Notes: generated by a model from the sequence alone, not told the origin. A DNA stretch of 12,850 bases from an uncultured Clostridia bacterium (GCA_946056455.1 CAMGJS010000014.1:1-12850); one strand, 5' to 3'; numbered from the stretch's first letter, positions 1 to 9,373 are shown. Numbers and translations are program-made.

Positions 1-265
1 ATTGGCAATTTTTCATAACACCAATCTGTAAACGATGATTAAGATTTCGGCATTTACATTCTCATCGTTTCAAAAGTAGCAATTCCCAAATGCCGTGTTC
101 CTTGACGGAAAAGTCCGTCCTGTCTGCCAATGACGAGAACAAGATTTTCGTGGCTACGCTGATGCGTAGTTATGTTGCAGAAACCAAAGAAAAACACTCA
201 CGATTAAGGACCGTCGAGATGCTTTGGTAACTTACTAAACTCGCACAAACTGTTATCCGCAACAT
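1..265 (+). ncRNA. Candidate structured RNA, unidentified, open at the left edge
   Basis: No convincing gene is visible here, but complementary segments are dense. Pairs seen: 1-7 with 125-131; 30-38 with 62-70 (9 bp); 48-55 with 88-95 (8 bp, interleaved with the previous pair, so a pseudoknot if both form); 104-109 with 114-119 (loop AAAG); 133-139 with 145-151 (one G-U); 154-159 with 164-169 (loop TGAT); 172-178 with 259-265, enclosing 183-189 with 222-228. From 125 to 178 the helices are separated by only one or two bases, typical of a folded RNA junction. Strand is assumed from the downstream genes and the G-U pair. The first helix reaches base 1, so the RNA probably begins outside the window. 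It could be a known mobile-element RNA (for example an IscB-associated HEARO/omega RNA or an intron piece) or a new one; I recognise no diagnostic motif. A DNA-level transfer or replication origin is an alternative. Confidence 0.45.
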
Positions 266-295
266 TGTCCGATAAATAAGCGGAGATTGTTCGCA

Positions 296-335
296 CCAAT
301 CCGTTTCTATTACGGAAGGAATAGAAACGGATTGG
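296..335. repeat. Perfect 16-bp inverted repeat with 8-base loop
   Basis: The arm at 296-311 is the exact reverse complement of the arm at 320-335, with loop ACGGAAGG. Neither strand has a T-run after the stem, so it does not look like an ordinary terminator. The outer CACCAATC at 294-301 also occurs at 19-26. An outer pair, 253-261 with 371-379 (9 bp), encloses the hairpin. Possible roles are the last domain of the candidate RNA, an oriT-type or protein-binding hairpin of the element, or an RNase-resistant end. Confidence 0.85.
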
Positions 336-353
336 AAAAGTGGGAAAAATCAA

Positions 354-448
354 CGCAGAATCGGAACTTATGCGGATAATAAATATGAAAATCAGTGAAA
401 TCTGCGAAAAATCGGCTTTTCGCGGACATGCTCGGGGTATGCCCTGAG
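354..448 (+). promoter_or_regulatory. Leader with competing hairpins upstream of tnpW-like gene
   Basis: A 10-bp hairpin pairs 401-410 with 417-426 (loop ATCGGC, one T-G pair). A second pairs 431-437 with 442-448 (loop TATG, one G-T pair) and is followed by an A-rich tract from 449 and mixed A/T runs to 484. CGCAGA at 354-359 can instead pair with TCTGCG at 401-406, breaking the first hairpin. This looks like an attenuator-type leader. No clear sigma-A promoter was found, so the role is inferred from the fold alone. Confidence 0.35.
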
Positions 449-529
449 AAAAAAATAAAAATTTTTCTGAAAAAATATTTTTTTGTGTTATATCATCTAA
501 TGAAAACTTTTGCGAAAGGAGGCTTGCCT

Positions 530-696
530 ATGAACGAAACAAGGGACGACCCTTTCTTCGGTGCGTCGACTGTATACATAATCGGCAATTCTATATACAT
601 CGTCGGGATAAAGTTCAACACGCAAAGCAAAGAAACAGTTTCAACCGTAGTTTTATCTCTCATTGAGCATGAGGTACAAAATTCAGAAAAAGAGTA

Positions 697-697
<1 letters not shown>
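530..697 (+). CDS. Small TnpW-like transposon-encoded protein
   Basis: This 55-residue protein starts at the ATG at 530, seven bases after a strong AAAGGAGG site at 515-522. The longer reading from 395 runs through the leader hairpins and lacks such a site, so it is rejected. The centre (YIIGNSIYIVGIKFN, then SKETVSTVVLSLIEHE) resembles my recollection of the TnpW family: a short beta-rich 'IGNTxYxVxVxF' segment, then 'SKET' and a helix ending in 'LIxxE'. These small proteins sit just upstream of TnpX-type serine recombinases in clostridial conjugative elements, which is the situation here (recombinase 65 bases downstream). Biochemical function is unknown to me. No signal peptide or membrane segment is seen. 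Assignment rests on pattern and neighbour. Confidence 0.7.
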
Positions 698-2394
<1,697 letters not shown>

Positions 2395-2420
2395 CATACG
2401 ATTTAAAATAGTTCGCTATT

Positions 2421-2455
2421 GGTAGTGCCCGAGGGGGCTCTCCTTACGCACCACC
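2421..2455. repeat. Imperfect inverted repeat between element and dut
   Basis: GGTAGTGC at 2421-2428 and GCACCACC at 2448-2455 are inverted copies. On - strand RNA all eight pairs form (one G-U); on + strand RNA there is one A-C mismatch. It lies 24-58 bases beyond the dut stop in that gene's direction, so it may be the operon's terminator stem, though a T-run directly after it is missing. Its position just after a serine recombinase gene also fits an attachment-site half or a junction. GA dinucleotides, the core used by TnpX/TndX relatives, occur at 2431-2432 and 2464-2465. The sequence does not decide between these. Confidence 0.45.
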
Positions 2456-2478
2456 CTTTCTCTGAAATAAAATGCTTA

Positions 2479-2913
2479 TTATCCCTTAACTCCTGTCGAA
2501 CCGAAACCGCCCTCGCCCCGTTCTGTATCGGGCAAGGTATCGGTCAATATCATATCCTCGATAATCACGGGGGTAATAACCATCTGCGCTATACGCATAC
2601 CGTTTTCGACGACAAAATCCTCCTTGCCGTTATTTATAAGCGCAACGCATATCTCTCCGCGATAATCGCTGTCAACAACGCCCACTCCGTTTGCAAGAGC
2701 TATCCCTTTTTTTGAGGCAAGTCCGCTTCTTGCATAAATCATAACGGCGGTATTTTCGTCAGCGGCAACGGCAATGCCTGTGGGGACTACGGCTATTTCC
2801 CCTTTATTAATTACAACGGGACTTTCAACGCAGGCGCAAAGGTCATAGCCTGCGCTACCCGATGTTGCTCTTTCGGGGACTTTTGCCCCGTCCTTCAAAA
2901 GTTTTATCTTCAT
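2479..2913 (-). CDS. dut: dUTPase (deoxyuridine 5'-triphosphate nucleotidohydrolase)
   Basis: This enzyme hydrolyses dUTP to dUMP and pyrophosphate, keeping uracil out of DNA and supplying dUMP for dTMP synthesis. All five motifs of the trimeric dUTPase family are present in the 144-residue protein: AGYDL at 21-25, ARSGLA at 61-66, GVVDSDYRGEI at 78-88 (catalytic Asp81, uracil-binding Tyr84), RIAQMVI at 107-113 and the C-terminal RGEGGFGSTG at 132-141. The length is normal for bacteria. The ATG shares its A with the stop of the upstream U32 gene (TAATG), and AGAGG lies about ten bases before it, so translation is probably coupled. It is the last gene of the operon, facing the mobile element tail to tail. 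Confidence 0.97.
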   Translation of the reverse strand: MKIKLLKDGAKVPERATSGSAGYDLCACVESPVVINKGEIAVVPTGIAVAADENTAVMIYARSGLASKKGIALANGVGVVDSDYRGEICVALINNGKEDFVVENGMRIAQMVITPVIIEDMILTDTLPDTERGEGGFGSTGVKG

Positions 2914-4934
2914 TATTCAATACCTCTGTAATAAAGTCCCCTTGTGAAATTTTCATAAGGGTTCTTTTCATTTTCATAGTTTTCTATCGCCTTGTTGATT
3001 TCATCGGCAGTTTCATTCTCAAAGAGCATTGACACAAAATCGACATTTTTAATGTCCTGCTTTTTATCGGCAAGGCAGAGTATGTCGCAGTTGAGTATCT
3101 CTGCATAGTCCTTTGTGCAGGCGACTTCAAACTCCCGTCCTGTTCGGTCACGAAGGATTTTTCTGCATTCCTTACAGCCTATCTGCGATTTTATCGGGCA
3201 GTTTCTTGTGAGCATAAGAGGCAGTTTTCCGTGAACGATTATTCCACGGGGAATGTCTGCTCCGAGTGAGGAGATTTGCGACAGTTTAAGCTCGAACGAA
3301 AGCTCTGTATCAACTGCACCGAGGTTTTTTATTTCCATCAAAGAATATGAATTTGCGATATTCATTCCATATCCCGAATGACAGACAAAGCCTAATTTTC
3401 CTGCGGTTTCAAGGTGAGAAATATTATTGCAGTATGCGTGACGAAAACCTTTTTCAAAAGCTTTTTGAAGAAGCTCCCGAACACTGTTCTCGTCCGTTAT
3501 GAACCTTGGTGGTGAGAGCAGGATTTTTTCATCGGGAGAGATTTTTTCAAACTCACTAAGGGGCAGAACGATTTCCTTTATATCGTCCGAAAGTCCTTTA
3601 ATCTGCTCGGCTTTTTTAAGGTGTACCCTTATATGCGGTTTTTCCGTTACGATATGCTTTTCGGGCATTGTAACTTTTTCGGAGAAGGCTGTTACCGCCT
3701 TTTTCTCGCAAAGCTTCTCTGAAAGAGCGTCCGTCACTTTTCGCCTGAGGTCGTTTATATCAGAAACGGTCATAAAAAGTCCGCTTTCGATTTCCGCCGT
3801 TATGCTACCTGCAAAAAATGGTGTTCCGCCAAGCTTTGACAGCTTATTCTCAACATATTTTTCATCGAGGGGGACGCTTTCCGCCTCTTGCGGAATGTTG
3901 CCCGTAACGGTGACAGAATTTCCGTCGCAAATGGCAGTCAGCGTTACATTCTGTCCACGAAAAACCTTCATTTCAAGGTCGAGCTTTTTTCTCGGAACAT
4001 CTCTGCGGTAAAGTTCCCGCAAAGTCGGAAGAACATCCTTTGCCGATGTGACATCGTCCTTTTCTCTTATGCCGAACATATTTCTGCCCAAGTTGCCGTG
4101 AAGATAACCGTTTGTAAAACCGCTCCGTGAAAAAACAGCTTTTAATGTGTCCATATCGGGAGCAGTTCCGTCAAGGGATTTTTTCAATGCGTCAACGGCG
4201 GCGGCAACATATTCGGGGCGTTTCATTCTGCCCTCTATTTTGAATGAAGTCACTCCTGCGTCGGCAAGAAGCTTTATTTCGGGGATATATGAAAGGTCTT
4301 TCAGCGACAATGCGTGATAAGTCGAATTATCCGCTGAAAAGGGCAGACGACAGCTTTGGGCACAAAGTCCTCTGTTTGCGCTTCTTCCGCCTATCATTGC
4401 GGACATAAAACATTGTCCCGAAACGGACATACATAACGCTCCGTGAACAAAAACCTCCACCTCAATGGGCAGAGAACAGATTTCCCTTATCGTTTCTAAG
4501 GGAAGCTCTCTTGAAAGGACAACTCTTGAAAAGCCCATTGAAAGAGCCTTCTTGGCGCCGTCCATAGTATGAATAGTCATCTGCGTTGAAGCGTGCAAGG
4601 GCATATGGGGCAAGGCGGTCTTTATCGCCGAAAAAACGCCCAAATCCTCAATAATAAATGCGTCCACCCCTGTTTCTGCGGAATGGACTGCAACTTTTAA
4701 AAGGTCTTTGAAATTGTTGTCGAAAATAACGGTGTTTATCGCCTGATGAACGGCTACTCCGTTCTTGTGGCAATAGTCGACCGCCTCTTTGAGCTCGTCA
4801 TCGGAAAAATTAGTCGCATTCTGTCTTGCGGAAAATTTTTTCGCTCCGAGATATACAGCGTCCGCACCGCATCTTACTGCGGCATAGACGCTCTCAATGC
4901 TCCCCGCGGGAGCTAAAATTTCGGGATTTTTCAT
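2913..4934 (-). CDS. Peptidase U32-family protein, RlhA-like
   Basis: This 673-residue protein has the U32 domain (about 1-290), starting ILAPAGSIESVYAAVRCGADAVYLG. It carries the family signature EVFVHGALCMSVSGQC at 160-175 and a later pair of cysteines in RGLCAQSCR (191, 195). Cys168, Cys175, Cys191 and Cys195 are the likely iron-sulfur or metal ligands. A long C-terminal half corresponds to the DUF3656-type extension of the large U32 proteins and ends with a cysteine-rich segment (NCPIKSQIGCKEC). The large E. coli member RlhA hydroxylates a 23S rRNA cytidine, and other members hydroxylate tRNA uridine, so an RNA-hydroxylation role is more likely here than collagenase activity. The substrate cannot be read from the sequence. 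The ATG is seven bases after the dnaB stop and the gene overlaps dut by one base. Confidence 0.88.
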   Translation of the reverse strand: MKNPEILAPAGSIESVYAAVRCGADAVYLGAKKFSARQNATNFSDDELKEAVDYCHKNGVAVHQAINTVIFDNNFKDLLKVAVHSAETGVDAFIIEDLGVFSAIKTALPHMPLHASTQMTIHTMDGAKKALSMGFSRVVLSRELPLETIREICSLPIEVEVFVHGALCMSVSGQCFMSAMIGGRSANRGLCAQSCRLPFSADNSTYHALSLKDLSYIPEIKLLADAGVTSFKIEGRMKRPEYVAAAVDALKKSLDGTAPDMDTLKAVFSRSGFTNGYLHGNLGRNMFGIREKDDVTSAKDVLPTLRELYRRDVPRKKLDLEMKVFRGQNVTLTAICDGNSVTVTGNIPQEAESVPLDEKYVENKLSKLGGTPFFAGSITAEIESGLFMTVSDINDLRRKVTDALSEKLCEKKAVTAFSEKVTMPEKHIVTEKPHIRVHLKKAEQIKGLSDDIKEIVLPLSEFEKISPDEKILLSPPRFITDENSVRELLQKAFEKGFRHAYCNNISHLETAGKLGFVCHSGYGMNIANSYSLMEIKNLGAVDTELSFELKLSQISSLGADIPRGIIVHGKLPLMLTRNCPIKSQIGCKECRKILRDRTGREFEVACTKDYAEILNCDILCLADKKQDIKNVDFVSMLFENETADEINKAIENYENEKNPYENFTRGLYYRGIE

Positions 4935-4940
4935 AAAAAC

Positions 4941-6278
4941 CTACTCTTTCACAAAGCTTGAAAATCTTGTGTACTGACCGTCCCACACAAGCTCGACGGT
5001 ACCCGTTTCGCCGTGTCTGTTCTTTGCGACGATACATTCCGAGACATTCTGCTTTTCGGTCTCTTTGTTGTAATAAGCGTCACGATAAAGCATAATTACA
5101 ATATCCGCATCCTGCTCTATTGAACCCGACTCACGAAGGTCGGAAAGCTGGGGACGATGGTCTGTTCGGCTTTCGGGACCTCTGGCTAACTGAGAAAGCA
5201 CTATGACGGGAACATCAAGCTCCTTTGCCATAAGCTTTAACTGTCTTGTTATCTCTGAAACTACGGCAACACGGTTGTCGCCCTTTATCTTTGCCGACTC
5301 CATAAGCTGTAAGTAGTCGATAACCACAAGCCCGAGATTTTTTATTCTGCGTAATTTTGCTTTCATCTGCGGAACGGTTATTCCACCCACATCAGAGAGA
5401 AAAATCTCGGTCTGAGAAAGCACAGCCGCCCCGACAGAAAGACGCTCCCATTCTTCGGGGGTTATGTTTCCTGTTTTAAGGCTCTGGCTGGGGACTCTCG
5501 ATTCGGAGGACAACATTCTCGTTACAAGCTGTTCGTTGGACATTTCGAGCGAAAATACAGCCGCTTTCAGCTCCTTGTTTTTAAGGCAGACATTTGTTAC
5601 GATATTTAAAGCAAATGCGGTCTTTCCCATACCCGGTCTTGCCGCAACAACGATAAGGTCGGACTTATTAAGTCCCGTTATCGTTCTGTCAAGGTCCGAA
5701 AATCCGCTTTTTGTTCCGAGATATTTTTCTCTGTCCTCGCCGCTTATTTTTTTGAGATTGTCAAAAACAGAAACGAGCGCGTCGTCAAGCTTTGTAAAGC
5801 CGTGAGTTTCCTTTCCCCGTCTTATGTCATAAATTCTCTGCTCGGCAAGGTCAAGAAGAGCCGAGGATTTCTCTCCGCCCTCCATAGCCGCCGACGCTAT
5901 TTCCTGCATAGCCTCGATAAGTGCGCGCTTTTCGTATTTGTCCCTTACTATTTCACAATAGTCCTTGATATTTTCAGTGGAGGGGACTTCGTCCATAATC
6001 GAAAGAAGATACCTCTTTCCCTCGGCGGCGGTAGCGAAAACTCCTTCCGCAACAGCGTCGTTGAGGACGGTCATAGCGTCCGCCTTTTCGCCCAGGGTAA
6101 ACTTATTGACAATTATCTGAAAGAGCTTTTTGTGATTTTCCTCCGAGAAATACTCCGCCTTCATCGTTTCAAGAATTTCAGAAACGGCATTCGGATTTAA
6201 AAGCATCGCTCCGAGGACGGTCTGCTCATATTCGATACTGCGCGTAGAGTCGTTTTCTCTTATGCTGTCAAAATTCAT
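4941..6278 (-). CDS. dnaB: Replicative DNA helicase DnaB
   Basis: This is the hexameric 5'-3' helicase that unwinds DNA at the replication fork and recruits primase (called dnaC in B. subtilis). From the ATG at 6278 the protein has 445 residues, normal for the family. It has an N-terminal helical DnaB domain (about 10-110), a linker, and a RecA-type ATPase domain with Walker A ARPGMGKT at 213-220, Walker B LVVIDYLQL at 317-325 and LSQLARGPE at 361-369, followed by the arginine-finger region. A TTG eight codons upstream lies inside rplI and has no ribosome binding site. The chosen ATG follows AGAGGA by eight bases and is one base after the rplI stop (TAAGATG), so translation is probably coupled. 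No intein or insertion is seen. Confidence 0.97.
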   Translation of the reverse strand: MNFDSIRENDSTRSIEYEQTVLGAMLLNPNAVSEILETMKAEYFSEENHKKLFQIIVNKFTLGEKADAMTVLNDAVAEGVFATAAEGKRYLLSIMDEVPSTENIKDYCEIVRDKYEKRALIEAMQEIASAAMEGGEKSSALLDLAEQRIYDIRRGKETHGFTKLDDALVSVFDNLKKISGEDREKYLGTKSGFSDLDRTITGLNKSDLIVVAARPGMGKTAFALNIVTNVCLKNKELKAAVFSLEMSNEQLVTRMLSSESRVPSQSLKTGNITPEEWERLSVGAAVLSQTEIFLSDVGGITVPQMKAKLRRIKNLGLVVIDYLQLMESAKIKGDNRVAVVSEITRQLKLMAKELDVPVIVLSQLARGPESRTDHRPQLSDLRESGSIEQDADIVIMLYRDAYYNKETEKQNVSECIVAKNRHGETGTVELVWDGQYTRFSSFVKE

Positions 6279-6292
6279 CTTAGTTTTCCTCT
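6276..6292 (-). promoter_or_regulatory. Ribosome binding site deciding the dnaB start
   Basis: AGAGGA at 6292-6287 on the - strand lies within the last codons of rplI, eight bases before the ATG at 6278. It supports the ATG over the in-frame TTG at 6302, which would lie ahead of this site. Confidence 0.8.
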
Positions 6293-6726
6293 GTAACTTC
6301 AACCGAAACAGACGCCGAGATACCCGTGTAAAGCTTGATTTCGGCGGTGTATGTTCCGAAAGCCTTTATGTCGGCAACGCTAATCTTCTTCTTTTCAACC
6401 TTAACGCCGAGCTGTTTTGCTATTTCGTCAGCAATATTCGAGGCTGTCACCGAGCCGAAAAGCTTTCCGCCCTGACCTGCCTTCGCCTTTAAAGTAACCT
6501 TTTTGCCCTTTAATTTTTCTGCAAATTCAAGAGCCTCTGCTCTTGCAACATCAATCTTGTGCTGTTCGGACGCTTTTTTTCCGTTGAGCAAAGACATATT
6601 TTCGGGCGTTGCCTCAACGGCAAGCTTTTTGGGAAGAAGCGAATTTCTTGCAAATCCGTCAGCGACTTCTTTTACCTCTCCTGCCTTTGCAGTACCCTTG
6701 ACATCCTGTAAAAATATAACCTTCAT
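6280..6726 (-). CDS. rplI: 50S ribosomal protein L9
   Basis: L9 binds 23S rRNA near the L1 stalk and helps keep the reading frame. The 148-residue protein has the usual layout: an N-terminal rRNA-binding domain beginning [20 protein letters not shown], a long charged central helix (about 45-75) and a C-terminal domain with the glycine-rich [13 protein letters not shown] segment near 81-93. In the signature, Ser29 stands where Tyr or Phe is common ([11 protein letters not shown]), a mild deviation. The ATG is preceded by AGGAGG, which lies inside the last codons of the upstream lipoprotein gene, with a gap of three bases. Placement between gdpP and dnaB is the classical Firmicutes order. Confidence 0.98.
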   Translation of the reverse strand: MKVIFLQDVKGTAKAGEVKEVADGFARNSLLPKKLAVEATPENMSLLNGKKASEQHKIDVARAEALEFAEKLKGKKVTLKAKAGQGGKLFGSVTASNIADEIAKQLGVKVEKKKISVADIKAFGTYTAEIKLYTGISASVSVEVTEEN

Positions 6727-6729
6727 TTT

Positions 6730-7371
6730 TTATTCCTCCTGTGATTTTCTCATATCCGTAACGGTGTAACCGTCATAGTCAAATAATGTTTTGTCGCCCT
6801 TTTCGCCGTATTCTATAAGGTACTCAGCATAGAGCTTTTCGTCCTTGTCATAGAACGATATATCGCGGAGCTTTCCCTCGCCCGTCAGAAAAAGACATTT
6901 TTCGTCCCCCGTGGTATAAATCTCCGTCAGACTTCCGTCATCGTTTGTGGCGCTGTATGTCGGAGCGTCTGCCCCCACAAGCTGTGCAACGGTGAAGATA
7001 AAGTCGATGTCCGCATACATCACTTCATCGTGAGCGTTTTCTGCGGGGTATATCGCGGCGCACTTTTTAATATCGTCAATGACGATATAGCTGTCGGCGG
7101 TTTTTATAAACCTTGCCGAGTAATTGTCGTACTCTATCCGCCTTACCTCTTTATCTCCCTTGCGATAATACTCTGAAACTCCCGTTTCGCCGTAAATGCA
7201 GGAAATAGTTTTTATGTAATAATCTTCGCCGCTTGCGTCAGCCTGCGATATTTCCTCTTTTGCCTGCACAAAGCTTTCGGCATTTCCGAAAAGCTTTTTC
7301 TGTGAGCAGGAGCAGAGTGTGAATGTCAATGCAAAAAAGAGGAAAACCGCCGTTATTTTTTTTAGTTTCAT
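6730..7371 (-). CDS. Small lipoprotein of unknown function
   Basis: I do not recognise this 213-residue protein. It has a classical lipoprotein signal peptide: Lys2, Lys4 and Lys5, a hydrophobic stretch (about 8-19) and lipobox LCSC with Cys22 as the likely lipid-modified residue. It should therefore be anchored on the outside of the membrane. The mature part is acidic, rich in Tyr and Asp, and alternates short strands with turns (for example YYRKGDKEVRRIEYDN and SYIVIDDIKKCAAIYP). That pattern recalls LolA-like beta-sheet carriers, but this is only an impression. It starts two bases after the gdpP stop (TAATATG) and its 3' end carries the rplI ribosome binding site, so it is embedded in the operon. 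It interrupts the usual direct gdpP-rplI order. A weak GTGAGA precedes the start, suggesting coupling to gdpP. Confidence 0.85.
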   Translation of the reverse strand: MKLKKITAVFLFFALTFTLCSCSQKKLFGNAESFVQAKEEISQADASGEDYYIKTISCIYGETGVSEYYRKGDKEVRRIEYDNYSARFIKTADSYIVIDDIKKCAAIYPAENAHDEVMYADIDFIFTVAQLVGADAPTYSATNDDGSLTEIYTTGDEKCLFLTGEGKLRDISFYDKDEKLYAEYLIEYGEKGDKTLFDYDGYTVTDMRKSQEE

Positions 7372-7372
7372 A

Positions 7373-9340
7373 TTAACTTATCTCACTTTTATGTTCGTCA
7401 ATAGCGCTTATAAGAGCCGCCTTTGCCTCGGCAAGAGATACTCCCTCAAGCTGAGCGCCTGCCATTGTCTGATGTCCGCCGCCGCCTAACTTTTCCATAA
7501 TGACCTGAACATTCATAGCGCCCAAGGACCTTGCGGAAAAGCAAGCCATTCCGTTATTCATATAGATAACGAAAGCCGCGTCAACTCCTGCAATGCCCAA
7601 AAGCTCGTCCGCCGCCTGCGGAGCGACAACTCTTATATCGTCAATGGGAACATCGTTTATTGAAATAGCACAACGCTCATATATTTCAGCGTTTGCCACA
7701 AGCTTTGTCTTTTCGTGATAGCTTTCCATTGAGTTTGCAAACAAAGAGCGCACCGCAACGGTATCGGCGCCCATTTTTCTCAGGTACGCCGCCGCTTCAA
7801 AGGTTCTCACGCCCGTTCTCATAACAAAGCTTTTTGTGTCAAGCATAATTCCTGCAAGAAGAGCCTCCGCCGCATACTGACTTAATTTTCCTGCCTCGCC
7901 GAAGTACTGAACAATCTCCGCAACCATTTCCGACGCTGACGAAGCATAAGGCTCGTGGTGGAAGATAACTGCGTTTTCGATATAATTCGTCACCTTGCGG
8001 TGATGGTCGATAACCACAACCTGCTTTGCCTTTTCATAAAGCTCCGACGATTCGACAATATCTTTGTTATGGGTATCCACGATGATAAGGAGCGATGTAG
8101 GAGTAATCTCGGCAATCGCCTCTTCGGGAGTGATGAAAAGGTCGTCGGCATTTTCGTCCATCTCGTTTATTCTGTCGATAAGCGAAACGGCAAGGTTCTG
8201 TTCGGTATTGACAACGACATTCGCTGTTTTTCCTAAGTTTATTACCGCTTCGGCAAGACCTACCGCCGAGCCTACGCTGTCAAGGTCACCGAAACGGTGC
8301 CCCATAACATAAACGGCGGAACTTTCCTCGATAAGTCCCAAAAGACCTTTGGCTATCATTCTTGTCTTTACCTTGGTCTGTTTTTCTATTCCCTGGGATA
8401 CTCCGCCGAAGAAACGATAGTCGCTTTCGGTCTTGACAGCCGCCTGGTCGCCGCCTCTTCCGAGAGCCATATCAAGCGCCTGCTTTGCATAGCTTTCACA
8501 TTCTTCAAGGGTTTCTCCTCTGCCGACGCCTATTGAGAATGTTACGCTCAGTTTATCGTCAACGGAAATCTGTCTTGCCTTATCGAGTATCTTGAAGCGG
8601 TCGTCAATTATCTTCTGCAATTTCTGCTCCTCGATAATGACAAAAAATCTGTCGCTTGATGTCTTGCGGAGTATTCCTCCCGTTTCTTCGATAAAGCCTT
8701 CCATAAGCTTTTCTATCTGTATTAAAATTCTCGCCTTGTCGCTTTCTTTGATGCTCTGCAAAAGGTCCTCGTAGTTATCGACGGACGCTAACAGAACGGC
8801 AGGTCTTGTGTTCCTGAAATTTTCCTCCAAAAGAACAAAATCGGTAACATCTTCAAAATAAAGCATTGTAAGCTCTATTTCTCCCTTTTTGTTGCGTGAG
8901 GCGAAAACGCGGTAGTATCTGTCCTTATAGTCGATTACGGTACCTTGTCTTGTGTTCGCTTTTTCAATGTCTATCTGGACAATCGACTGAATGTTCACGC
9001 CGAAAGGATCCGCCGTGTCATAGATATATTCGGTAAATCTTCTGTTGAACCAGACTATCTTGCCTGCGTCGTCGATGATTATTGTGGGAGCGGGAAAGTT
9101 ATATATAGTTTCACGCTCGGTATTGTTTATCTGCTCGTCAACCTCGGCGACATATCTGTGGATATTCCTCTGCGCCGCTACAAACTGCATTACAAATACA
9201 AAGCTGACAAGAGCCGTCACAAAAAGCATTGTCCAGGATAAAAGCTCGTTTTCTTTTATAACTATCGCCGCCGAGCAGAACGCCGTGAAGATAAGCGCCG
9301 CACCCGTCACCTGAAACAACAGCCATTTTTTGCCTTTCAT
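7373..9340 (-). CDS. gdpP: Cyclic-di-AMP phosphodiesterase GdpP (YybT family)
   Basis: This membrane enzyme hydrolyses c-di-AMP to pApA, affecting osmolyte transport and cell-wall stress. The 655-residue protein has the full domain set. Two N-terminal membrane segments lie at about 7-28 and 33-54, followed by a PAS-like domain (about 80-165) and a degenerate GGDEF domain (about 175-300, SSDRFF instead of GGDEF). The DHH phosphodiesterase domain has GHRFGDLDS at 347-355, DTHN at 422-425, DHH at 445-447 and LDTKS at 500-504. A DHHA1 domain has GGGGHQTMAG at 619-628. All metal ligands are present, so it should be active. The ATG follows a GGCGGTGA site, and the gap to rnj is 33 bases without a terminator. 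The order gdpP-(lipoprotein)-rplI-dnaB is the Firmicutes arrangement with one added gene. Confidence 0.96.
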   Translation of the reverse strand: MKGKKWLLFQVTGAALIFTAFCSAAIVIKENELLSWTMLFVTALVSFVFVMQFVAAQRNIHRYVAEVDEQINNTERETIYNFPAPTIIIDDAGKIVWFNRRFTEYIYDTADPFGVNIQSIVQIDIEKANTRQGTVIDYKDRYYRVFASRNKKGEIELTMLYFEDVTDFVLLEENFRNTRPAVLLASVDNYEDLLQSIKESDKARILIQIEKLMEGFIEETGGILRKTSSDRFFVIIEEQKLQKIIDDRFKILDKARQISVDDKLSVTFSIGVGRGETLEECESYAKQALDMALGRGGDQAAVKTESDYRFFGGVSQGIEKQTKVKTRMIAKGLLGLIEESSAVYVMGHRFGDLDSVGSAVGLAEAVINLGKTANVVVNTEQNLAVSLIDRINEMDENADDLFITPEEAIAEITPTSLLIIVDTHNKDIVESSELYEKAKQVVVIDHHRKVTNYIENAVIFHHEPYASSASEMVAEIVQYFGEAGKLSQYAAEALLAGIMLDTKSFVMRTGVRTFEAAAYLRKMGADTVAVRSLFANSMESYHEKTKLVANAEIYERCAISINDVPIDDIRVVAPQAADELLGIAGVDAAFVIYMNNGMACFSARSLGAMNVQVIMEKLGGGGHQTMAGAQLEGVSLAEAKAALISAIDEHKSEIS

Positions 9341-9373
9341 AATGTCACCGCCTTTTTATCTGCGTTCCCCATA

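Noticed and set aside
90..230. 46-codon open frame in the left-edge region
   Set aside because: ATG at 90 to TAA at 230 is open, but no ribosome binding site precedes it and the hairpins of the candidate RNA run through it. I do not recognise the peptide. It remains the main alternative to the RNA reading.
1..400. CRISPR array, tRNA, tmRNA or RNase P RNA
   Set aside because: No regularly spaced repeats, no CCA-ended tRNA-like fold and none of the conserved RNase P or tmRNA segments were found.
464..494. Possible promoter before the TnpW-like gene
   Set aside because: Only weak matches (TTATAT/TATATC with poor -35 boxes) in a very AT-rich stretch, so chance is likely.
395..529. Longer start for the small TnpW-like gene
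   Set aside because: The extra 45 codons cover leader hairpins and A/T runs, while the ATG at 530 has a near-perfect ribosome binding site and gives a family-sized protein.
2419..2715. 98-residue + strand open frame after the recombinase
   Set aside because: It is antisense to the dUTPase gene with no ribosome binding site; all five dUTPase motifs are on the - strand.
3499..4011. 170-residue open frame opposite the U32 gene
   Set aside because: It lies fully antisense to a well-supported gene, has no ribosome binding site that I can see, and its translation is Ser/Phe-rich low-complexity sequence typical of a shadow frame.
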